Part shown: positions 55,324 through 62,219 of the stretch, one piece after another
Layout: each line of letters starts with the position of its first letter
Position numbering within the stretch: the first letter of the stretch is position 1
From: an uncultured Pelagibacteraceae bacterium
Lineage (GTDB): Bacteria > Pseudomonadota > Alphaproteobacteria > Pelagibacterales > Pelagibacteraceae
DNA: 62,219 nt
Direction: 5' to 3'
Assembly: GCA_902604785.1 (NCBI GenBank)
Contig: CACLAC010000006.1
Span: 1-62,219, forward strand
Made by a program: the position numbers and the translations under genes
The notes under the pieces: generated by a model
Told to the model about the DNA's origin: nothing
Database searches by the model: none
The model's input: the letters and a program-made list of their open reading frames with translations, nothing else

Positions 55324-56826
55324 TTAAAAAATTCCTAATTTATTATTTTTCTTCAAATATTTGTTACTTACTTCAATATTTAGTTTTGTTAATTGACCTT
55401 TTTTAATTTTTTTCAAGTCTTGAACAATTTTAATAAATCTTAAACTTTCTTTACGGGAAATAATATTTTCAGTTAAGGTATTAAATTTTTTAATATAATC
55501 TTTTCTTTTAAATGGTCTTGTCCCATATGGATGAGCATCTGCTCTTTCGAGCTGGTGGGATATCTTCTTTCCATTTTTCATAGTTACTATAACTTTTGCT
55601 CCAAATGATTTATTTTTAGGATTTGGATCATGATATTTTTTTGTCCATTTTTTATCTTCATGAGTTTTAATACTGTGCCAAATTTTTATTGTACTTTTTC
55701 TGCCAGCTCTAGCTCTAGTGTAAGATTTAACATGGTGCCACTTTGCATCTTCAAGTGCTACAGCAAAAATATACATAATTGAGTGATCTAGTGTTTCTCT
55801 ACTTGCCTTAGGATCCATTTTTTGTGGATCGTTTGCTCCTGTTCCAATTACATAATGTGTATGATGACTAGTATAAATATCAATGTTTTTAATATTATTT
55901 AAATTTGAGATTTTTTTATTTAATTTTTTAGCAATATCAATTAACGCTTGAGCCTGATACTCCGCAGAGTATTCTTTTGTGTAAGTTTCAAGAATTGCTT
56001 TTTTTTGTTCATTTTTTTTTGGAAGAGGAACATTATATTTAGCATTCTTTCCATCCAAAATTCTTGCAATAACACTATCTTCTCCTTCATAAATAGGACT
56101 AGGAGCTCCTTCTCCTCTCATAACCCGATCGACAGCCTCAATGGCAAGCTTACCTGCATGTGCGGGAGCGTAAGCTTTCCAGCTAGAAATTTCTCCTTTT
56201 CTAGATTGTCTCGTGGAAACAGTAACATGTAAAGCTTGTTGGACAGCTTGATATATAATTTCAGTATTCAACTTAAGCATTGAACCAATTCCTGCTGCAA
56301 CACTTGGTCCTAAATGCGCGATGTGATCAACTTTGTGTTTGTGAAGACATATCCCTTTTACCAAATTAACTTGAACTTCGTAAGCTGTTATAATTCCCCT
56401 TAATAAATCTAAACCACTCTTTTTTAATTGTTGTGCGACGGCTAGAAGAGCAGGAATATTGTCTCCAGGATGACTATAATCAGCGGCTAAAAATGTATCA
56501 TGAAAATCTAGTTCTCTAACAGCTGTTCCATTAGCCCACGCTGCCCATTCACAATCAAATTTTATTTTTGAACTAATTCCAAATATTGTTGCTCCACCTT
56601 TTCTTAAATGTGCTTTAGCCATCTCTCTTGCTGAAATTACTGGTTTTCTATTTAAAGATGCAATAGCAACAGAAGCATTATCTATAATTCTATTAATTAC
56701 CATTTCAATTGAATCTTTGTTAAGTTTAGAATTGTCACTTGCTATTTCTGCAATTTTCCATGCAAGTTGTTTTTTTTTAATTAATTTGATTTTAGAGGGA
56801 TAAACTCTAACTTTGTGGTTAATCAT
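55324..56826 (-). CDS. prpD: 2-methylcitrate dehydratase (MmgE/PrpD family)
   Basis: 500 residues, usual length. Family features are [36 protein letters not shown] and the late [32 protein letters not shown]. It dehydrates 2-methylcitrate. First gene of the prp transcript. The aconitase step needed to complete the cycle is not in the window. Confidence 0.93.
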   Translation of the reverse strand: MINHKVRVYPSKIKLIKKKQLAWKIAEIASDNSKLNKDSIEMVINRIIDNASVAIASLNRKPVISAREMAKAHLRKGGATIFGISSKIKFDCEWAAWANGTAVRELDFHDTFLAADYSHPGDNIPALLAVAQQLKKSGLDLLRGIITAYEVQVNLVKGICLHKHKVDHIAHLGPSVAAGIGSMLKLNTEIIYQAVQQALHVTVSTRQSRKGEISSWKAYAPAHAGKLAIEAVDRVMRGEGAPSPIYEGEDSVIARILDGKNAKYNVPLPKKNEQKKAILETYTKEYSAEYQAQALIDIAKKLNKKISNLNNIKNIDIYTSHHTHYVIGTGANDPQKMDPKASRETLDHSIMYIFAVALEDAKWHHVKSYTRARAGRKSTIKIWHSIKTHEDKKWTKKYHDPNPKNKSFGAKVIVTMKNGKKISHQLERADAHPYGTRPFKRKDYIKKFNTLTENIISRKESLRFIKIVQDLKKIKKGQLTKLNIEVSNKYLKKNNKLGIF

Positions 56827-56878
56827 AGTATCTATATTTTATTGAATTTTAATACCTTAGGATGAAATTTAATCAAGT

Positions 56879-57568
56879 TTAATGATTTAAGTATTTATTG
56901 ATTAATTCTTCAATATTTACAAAATCTTTAACTAAATGATCATGATGTATTTCTGAAACTTTTTTTTCAGTATATCCATCTTCTAATAGTATAAAAGGGA
57001 TACCAGCAGATTTTGCAGATTCAGCATCAGTTTCACTATCTCCTATCATTAAACTTTTTTTTATATCTCCTTGCATAATTTCAATTACATTTGTTAAATG
57101 TCTTGGATCAGGTTTACAATAATCAAAAGTATTGCTTCCAGCAACATATTCAAAGTAATCATAAATTTTTATTTGTTTTAATAAGTCTACAGCAAGGTGC
57201 TCTTGTTTATTAGTACAAACAGCCATAGATATATTATTTTTATTTGCCCAATTTAAAAATTCTAAAACTCCATTTATAAGTCTACTTTCAACAGCAATAT
57301 TTTTTCCATAATAGTCAATAAAATCTTTAATCATTTCTTTTTTAATTCCATTATCGTTTATTTGACTAAACTCCTTTTTAGCTTGGCCCCATACAGATCT
57401 TCCAATTAGTGAAGCAGTACCTTTTCCAACAAGTTGTCTTATGTCATCGGTTGTTTTAGTTTCATAACCATATTTTTTCATTACATGATTATGTGCATTC
57501 ATTAAATCTGGGGCGGTATCAATAAGAGTACCATCTAGATCGAATAAAATTGTAAATTTTTGAACCAT
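56879..57568 (-). CDS. gph: HAD-family phosphoglycolate phosphatase
   Basis: 229 residues. HAD motif I FDLDGTLIDTAPD, motif II CTNKQ, motif III Lys (CKPDPRHL) and motif IV MIGDSETDAESA; the cap is the helical type of Gph. It removes phosphate from 2-phosphoglycolate. Divergent from the GlmU-like gene across 71 AT-rich bases. Confidence 0.88.
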   Translation of the reverse strand: MVQKFTILFDLDGTLIDTAPDLMNAHNHVMKKYGYETKTTDDIRQLVGKGTASLIGRSVWGQAKKEFSQINDNGIKKEMIKDFIDYYGKNIAVESRLINGVLEFLNWANKNNISMAVCTNKQEHLAVDLLKQIKIYDYFEYVAGSNTFDYCKPDPRHLTNVIEIMQGDIKKSLMIGDSETDAESAKSAGIPFILLEDGYTEKKVSEIHHDHLVKDFVNIEELINKYLNH

Positions 57569-57639
57569 TATTAAAAGTATTATTAAGAAATAATTTGTGA
57601 GTTAAACTTAAGTAATACCTAAATATATATAAATATCAA

Positions 57640-58257
57640 ATGAAAGAAAAAAAATTAGAAATATTACAAAAAAAACTTAGAAATAATTTTATAAAAAAAG
57701 GTGTAAAAATGATTGCCCCTAAAACAGTTTTTTTTTCAAGTGATACAAAAATTGGAAAAAAAGTAGTTATTGAACCTTATGTTGTAATTTCTAAAAATGT
57801 AAAAATAGGAAACAATGTAACCATCTCATCTTTTTCACATTTAGAAGGTGTTAACGTTGATAACAATGTTAGCATTGGACCATATGCAAGAATTAGACCT
57901 GGTGTAGTTATTAAATCAGGCTCAAAAATAGGAAACTTTGTTGAAGTTAAAAAAAGTACAATTGGAAAAAATTCAAAAGTTAATCATCTTTCATATATTG
58001 GAGATGCGAGAATAGGAAAAAATGTAAATATTGGAGCAGGAACAATTACCTGTAACTATGATGGAGTGAAGAAAAATAAAACAAAAATAAAAGATAAAGT
58101 ATTTATTGGTTCAAACTCATCTTTAGTTGCTCCAGTCACAATTAATGAAAGTAGTATTATTGGTGCAGGGTCAGTTATTACAAAAAATGTTAAAAAAAAA
58201 TCTCTTGCACTAACAAGATCTACTCAAACTGAAGTAAGGAACTATAAGAGAAAATAA
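57640..58257 (+). CDS. GlmU-type acetyltransferase domain alone (left-handed beta-helix)
   Basis: 205 residues. The short N-terminal helix and MIAPKTVFF match the linker between the two GlmU domains; the rest is the C-terminal beta-helix with N-x-VEVKKSTIG, KVNHLSYIGDARIGKNVNIGAGTITCNYDG and SLVAPVTI, the acetyl-CoA and GlcN-1-P site. The N-terminal uridylyltransferase half is absent. It abuts glmS (stop followed by ATG), supporting a role in GlcN-1-P acetylation for UDP-GlcNAc. Confidence 0.88.
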   Translation: MKEKKLEILQKKLRNNFIKKGVKMIAPKTVFFSSDTKIGKKVVIEPYVVISKNVKIGNNVTISSFSHLEGVNVDNNVSIGPYARIRPGVVIKSGSKIGNFVEVKKSTIGKNSKVNHLSYIGDARIGKNVNIGAGTITCNYDGVKKNKTKIKDKVFIGSNSSLVAPVTINESSIIGAGSVITKNVKKKSLALTRSTQTEVRNYKRK

Positions 58258-60078
58258 ATGTGTGGAATAATAGGAATTACAAGCAATAAAGAAGTAACAA
58301 CTAGAATAATTAATTCACTAAAAAAATTAGAATATAGAGGATACGATTCAGCAGGCTTAGCAACTCTTAAAGATGGTTTTATTAATGAAGTTAAATGTGA
58401 AGGAAGAGTAGAGGCGCTTGAAAAAAATATTTCCAAAACTAATGTGCAGGGTGAAATTGGAATTGGCCATGTAAGATGGGCGACACATGGAAAGCCTAGT
58501 ACTATAAATGCTCATCCACATTCATCAGAAACAGTTTCGGTAGTTCATAATGGTATTATAGAAAATTCGACAATCTTAAAAAAAATTTTAGAAAAAAAAG
58601 GGTATAAATTTAAATCTCAGACAGATACAGAAGTAATTGCACATTTAGTTACTGATTATTTAAAAAAAAATAATTTAAAAAATACTATTATTAAAGTTTT
58701 AAATAAATTACATGGAAGTTTTGCATTAGGAATTATATTTAAAGATTATCCTAACTTAATTGTGGGAGCTCGAAGAGGTTCACCTTTAGCGGTTGGATAT
58801 GGTCCAAATGAAAATTATCTTGGATCTGATTCTTATGCTTTAAAATCTATGACAAACAAAGTTTCCTATCTTAATGACGGTGAATTTTGCTTAATTAAAG
58901 AAAATCAAGTTGAGTTTTTTGATACCAAAGGAAACAAAGCTAATAAGAAAATTCTGAATTTATCACAGGATAACCAAAATTATGATAAGGGCGATTATAA
59001 GCATTTTATGGCAAAAGAAATAGATGAGCAACCAACTACAATTAAAAACTGTGTTAATGAATATATTGATAAAATAAGCAAACAAATAAATATTTATAAT
59101 CTTCCTTGGAAAACCAAAGAGATATCTTCAATTGTTTTAATTGGATGTGGTACAGCATATCATTCATGTTTGATAGCTAAATACTGGTTTGAAGAACATA
59201 CCAATCTAGATGTGACTGTAGATATTGCTTCTGAATTTAGATATCGAAAACTTAAATTTAAAAATGATTGTTTATATGTATTTGTGTCACAATCTGGTGA
59301 AACAGCCGATACTTATGCTGCTTTAGATATATGTAAAAAAAATAAAATGAAGACTTGTTCAATAGTAAATGTTGTTGAAAGTTCAATTGCAAGAGATTCC
59401 GAACTTGTTTTACCAATACATTGTGGTCCTGAAATAGGCGTTGCATCTACTAAAGCTTTTTTGGGACAAATGCTAGTCTTGTACATGTTGTGTTTGAAAC
59501 TATCTTTTGACATGAAAATAATTAATAAAAAAAATTATCAAGAAAAAATTAAAAATTTACTTTCTTTATCAAATTTGTGTAAAAAAACGTTATTAACAGA
59601 TAGTAAAATCCAAAAAACTAGTAGAACATTTATTGAAGCAAAAGGTTCAATGTTTTTAGGAAGAGGTTATTCATTTCCCATAGCATTAGAAGGGGCACTC
59701 AAGTTAAAAGAGCTTGCCTATGTTCATGCAGAAGGATATCCGGCAGGAGAAATGAAGCATGGTCCATTAGCATTGATTGAGGAAGGAATGCCTGTTGTAG
59801 TTATTGCTCCTAGAGATGATTATTATAAAAAAACGATTTCTAACATGCAGGAAGTTATTGCGAGAGGAGCGAAAGTTTTGTTAATAACAAATAAAAGCAA
59901 AGATGAAATTCATTCTGAAAATATTTGGGAAACAATAGAAGTTGAAAATTTATCTGAAGATTTGTTTCCTTTTTTAACAACTATACCTCTTCAAAAATTA
60001 GCTTATTATTCAGCTATGCATAAAGGGTACGATATAGATAAACCAAGAAATTTGGCAAAATCTGTCACTGTTGAATAA
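58258..60078 (+). CDS. glmS: Glutamine--fructose-6-phosphate aminotransferase (isomerizing)
   Basis: 606 residues, normal. Begins M-C-G-I-I-G with the N-terminal nucleophile Cys of the glutaminase, followed by VRWATHGKPS and RGSPLAVG; two SIS domains follow (FVSQSGETADT near 345; LGRGYSFPIALEGALKLKELAYVHAEGYPAGEMKHGP), and the C-terminus is PRNLAKSVTVE. Makes glucosamine-6-phosphate. Confidence 0.97.
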   Translation: MCGIIGITSNKEVTTRIINSLKKLEYRGYDSAGLATLKDGFINEVKCEGRVEALEKNISKTNVQGEIGIGHVRWATHGKPSTINAHPHSSETVSVVHNGIIENSTILKKILEKKGYKFKSQTDTEVIAHLVTDYLKKNNLKNTIIKVLNKLHGSFALGIIFKDYPNLIVGARRGSPLAVGYGPNENYLGSDSYALKSMTNKVSYLNDGEFCLIKENQVEFFDTKGNKANKKILNLSQDNQNYDKGDYKHFMAKEIDEQPTTIKNCVNEYIDKISKQINIYNLPWKTKEISSIVLIGCGTAYHSCLIAKYWFEEHTNLDVTVDIASEFRYRKLKFKNDCLYVFVSQSGETADTYAALDICKKNKMKTCSIVNVVESSIARDSELVLPIHCGPEIGVASTKAFLGQMLVLYMLCLKLSFDMKIINKKNYQEKIKNLLSLSNLCKKTLLTDSKIQKTSRTFIEAKGSMFLGRGYSFPIALEGALKLKELAYVHAEGYPAGEMKHGPLALIEEGMPVVVIAPRDDYYKKTISNMQEVIARGAKVLLITNKSKDEIHSENIWETIEVENLSEDLFPFLTTIPLQKLAYYSAMHKGYDIDKPRNLAKSVTVE

Positions 60079-60112
60079 TATATAAACTCTGCTAGAACAC
60101 TCTCAGGTTGAA

Positions 60113-61492
60113 ATGAAAAAATGGAAAATAAATAGTTGGAGAAATTATCCTGTAAAACATATTCCTAATTATGGGGATGAAAAAGAACTGAATATGGTTC
60201 TTGGAAAAATAAAAAATTTTCCTCCCTTGGTATTTGCTGGTGAAACTAGACATTTGAAACAACAACTTGCGGAAGTTGCTGAAGGGAAAGCTTTTTTACT
60301 TCAAGGAGGAGATTGTGCAGAGAGTTTTGTTGAATTTAATCCAGACAATATAAGAGATTATTTTAAAGTTATTTTGCAAATGTCGTTGGTATTAACGTAT
60401 TCTGCGTCTTTGCCAGTTGTAAAACTAGGAAGAATAGCCGGACAATTTTCTAAACCAAGAAGCGCTCCCATAGAAAAACAGGGAGATAAAGAATTACCAA
60501 GTTATTTAGGTGACAATATTAATGGTATTGAATTTACTGAAAAATCAAGAAGACCTGATCCCAAAAGATTATTCAAAGCCTACTCACAATCAGCATCTAC
60601 TTTAAATTTAATAAGAGCTTTTTGTCATGGAGGATTTGCAGATTTAAAAAAAGTACATCTTTGGAATTTAGGTTACATAAAAAAAAGTCCACAAGCTAAA
60701 AAGTTTAAAGAATTAGAAGATAAAATATCTGATGCATTAGCTTTCATGGACGCGTGTGGAATCAACTCAGATTTTAACAGAAGACTTAAGACTGTAAATT
60801 TTTGGACATCTCATGAAGCTTTATTATTACCTTTTGAAGAAAGTATGACTAGAGTTGACTCAACAACCGGAGAGTATCATGATACCTCAGCTCATTTTGT
60901 TTGGATAGGCGATAGAACAAGACAATTAGATGGTGGGCATGTTGAATTTTGTAGAGGAATAGAAAATCCTATTGGTATAAAATGTGGCCCCACATCTAAA
61001 CCAGATGAAATAGTAAAAATTTGTAATTTAATTAACCCAAAAAATGAAAAAGGTAAAATAACTTTAATCTCAAGATTTGGTCATGAAAATGTTGAAAAAT
61101 TTTTACCTAAGCTTATTAGAACAATTAAAAAAGAAGGTATTAATGTTATTTGGTCATGTGACCCTATGCACGGTAATACTATAAAATCTACAACTGGTTT
61201 TAAAACAAGACCGTTTAATAATGTTTTAAAAGAAGTTAAAAATGTCTTTGGTGTCCATCAAAGTGAAGGATCTTATGCTGGAGGATTGCACATAGAAATG
61301 ACAGGTCAAAATGTTACAGAATGTACAGGAGGTACACAAAAGATTTCAGATAAAGATTTATCTAGTAGATACAGAACACATTGTGATCCAAGATTAAATG
61401 CCAATCAGGCTTTAGAACTAGCTTTTATGATTTCAGATGAGATTAAAAAGAATTCCATTTATGCAAGAAATGGAATTAAAGCGGCTTCTTAA
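60113..61492 (+). CDS. Class II 3-deoxy-D-arabino-heptulosonate-7-phosphate synthase
   Basis: 459 residues. The class II (plant-like) signatures are clear: FLLQGGDCAESF, RIAGQFSKPRS, HLWNLGY, SHEALLLPFEESMTR, WIGDRTRQLDGGHVEF, WSCDPMHGNT and EMTGQNVTECTGG. First step of the shikimate pathway. Bacteria with this class usually have no allosteric AroF/G/H type. Confidence 0.95.
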   Translation: MKKWKINSWRNYPVKHIPNYGDEKELNMVLGKIKNFPPLVFAGETRHLKQQLAEVAEGKAFLLQGGDCAESFVEFNPDNIRDYFKVILQMSLVLTYSASLPVVKLGRIAGQFSKPRSAPIEKQGDKELPSYLGDNINGIEFTEKSRRPDPKRLFKAYSQSASTLNLIRAFCHGGFADLKKVHLWNLGYIKKSPQAKKFKELEDKISDALAFMDACGINSDFNRRLKTVNFWTSHEALLLPFEESMTRVDSTTGEYHDTSAHFVWIGDRTRQLDGGHVEFCRGIENPIGIKCGPTSKPDEIVKICNLINPKNEKGKITLISRFGHENVEKFLPKLIRTIKKEGINVIWSCDPMHGNTIKSTTGFKTRPFNNVLKEVKNVFGVHQSEGSYAGGLHIEMTGQNVTECTGGTQKISDKDLSSRYRTHCDPRLNANQALELAFMISDEIKKNSIYARNGIKAAS

Positions 61493-61530
61493 CCAATTGT
61501 AAAAAAAATCCTTTAACGTATATTTGAATT

Positions 61531-62219
61531 ATGGAATTAAGTAAAAAAATTGATTTTATAAAAGATTGGATATTGAACTATGTAAATTCAATGCCAACAA
61601 AAGCAGAGTCTTTAGTGATTGGAATTTCAGGAGGTATAGATTCTTCAGTATCAAGCACATTAAGCGCAATGACAGGTCTAAAAACAATTGTAATTTCAAT
61701 GCCAATTAAACAAAAAACTACTCAGCACGATCTAAGTTTGAAACACCAAGAGTGGTTAAAAAAAAATTTTAAAAATGTAAGTGGATTTACAATAGAATTG
61801 GATGATCTTTTTAGTACATTTGAAAAAACACTTTCAAATTTTAATAATGAGCATGGTATGGCAAATTCTAGGGCAAGATTAAGAATGTCAACACTTTATC
61901 AAGTTGCAGCTGCTAACAATGGAATAGTTGTTGGAACAGGAAATAAAGTTGAAGATTTTGGGGTTGGATTTTATACAAAATATGGAGACGGTGGGGTAGA
62001 TATTTCCCCTATAGCTGATTGTAATAAAACTGAAGTTTGGGAACTAGGAAAGAAATTAAATATTTTGAAAGAAATAATTGAAGCACCACCAACCGATGGT
62101 TTATGGGATGACGGTAGAACCGATGAAGGTCAGCTTGGTCTTTCTTATAGTGAACTTGAAGAAGCTATGGATAATGAAAACTCAGTAAATAGAGATAAAT
62201 ATATTAAAATTAGAAATGC
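61531..62219 (+). CDS. nadE: Ammonia-dependent NAD+ synthetase, 5' part (cut by window end)
   Basis: 229 codons visible, open to the window end. The ATP-pyrophosphatase P-loop is S-G-G-I-D-S at residues 33-38, then NSRARLRMSTLYQVA, GTGNKVEDFGVGFYTKYGDGGVDISPIADCNKTEVW and PPTDGLWDDGRTDEGQLG, all NadE-specific. There is no N-terminal glutaminase domain, so it is the ammonia-using form. Confidence 0.94.
   Translation, partial: MELSKKIDFIKDWILNYVNSMPTKAESLVIGISGGIDSSVSSTLSAMTGLKTIVISMPIKQKTTQHDLSLKHQEWLKKNFKNVSGFTIELDDLFSTFEKTLSNFNNEHGMANSRARLRMSTLYQVAAANNGIVVGTGNKVEDFGVGFYTKYGDGGVDISPIADCNKTEVWELGKKLNILKEIIEAPPTDGLWDDGRTDEGQLGLSYSELEEAMDNENSVNRDKYIKIRN

Overview
The window is AT-rich (roughly 30% G+C by eye), very gene-dense, with spacers of mostly 0-60 bases and many one- to eight-base gene overlaps. 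Gene content and style (two dimethylglycine/sarcosine dehydrogenase-type proteins, ETF and ETF-ubiquinone oxidoreductase, a methylcitrate operon, class II DAHP synthase, no insertion sequences, phage genes or CRISPR arrays) point to a streamlined marine alphaproteobacterium of the SAR11 / Pelagibacterales type. This placement is inferred from gene content, not from a marker phylogeny.

Layout: 0-4.1 kb holds the end of a folate-linked demethylating dehydrogenase followed by etfB, etfA and ETF-QO. 4.1-7.5 kb holds hisI, folE, an acuI/YhdH-type reductase and a LysR regulator. 7.6-11.7 kb is a ferric-iron ABC importer (binding protein, permease, ATPase) behind overlapping Fur-box-like palindromes, with a small Cys-rich ORF and a hairpin between binding protein and permease. 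11.7-14.2 kb is a full-length dimethylglycine dehydrogenase-type enzyme. 15-18 kb has guaC, a fluoroacetate-dehalogenase-like hydrolase and a TauD-like dioxygenase. 22.1-30.9 kb has a Gfa-family protein, an autotransporter-like surface protein, one tRNA (CAT anticodon), apt, mtnP, a PhyH dioxygenase, a glycosyltransferase and a gamma-carbonic-anhydrase-like protein. 40-48.9 kb is mixed housekeeping (rpoZ, dusA, transporters, a phosphohexomutase) plus a short inverse-autotransporter barrel with an overlapping exported partner. 49-62.2 kb has nrdAB behind NrdR-like boxes, the methylcitrate genes prpC-prpB-prpD, gph, a GlmU acetyltransferase domain without its uridylyltransferase half, glmS, DAHP synthase and the start of nadE.

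The most unusual part is two islands of exported proteins at 17.9-22.1 kb and 31.0-40.2 kb. They encode seven putative secreted zinc metallopeptidases of two types. Type A (four copies) has HExAH followed about 40 residues later by an EDxAE motif, and three of the four carry MORN repeats. Type B (three copies) has HExxHxxG, a downstream conserved His and a C-P-(D/M)-(D/L) segment. A Cys-containing N-terminal module occurs in front of both types. The second island is a single-strand run of eight exported proteins with almost no spacing and also carries two exported alpha/beta hydrolases. I know of no described function for this set; it looks like an extracellular or periplasmic hydrolase system that grew by duplication and domain shuffling.

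Likely metabolic links: demethylation of dimethylglycine/sarcosine feeds electrons via ETF and ETF-QO to ubiquinone; AcuI-type reduction of acryloyl-CoA would make propionyl-CoA, which the methylcitrate genes in the same window could consume; mtnP and apt recycle methylthioadenosine and adenine; the GlmU-domain protein and glmS act in UDP-GlcNAc supply.
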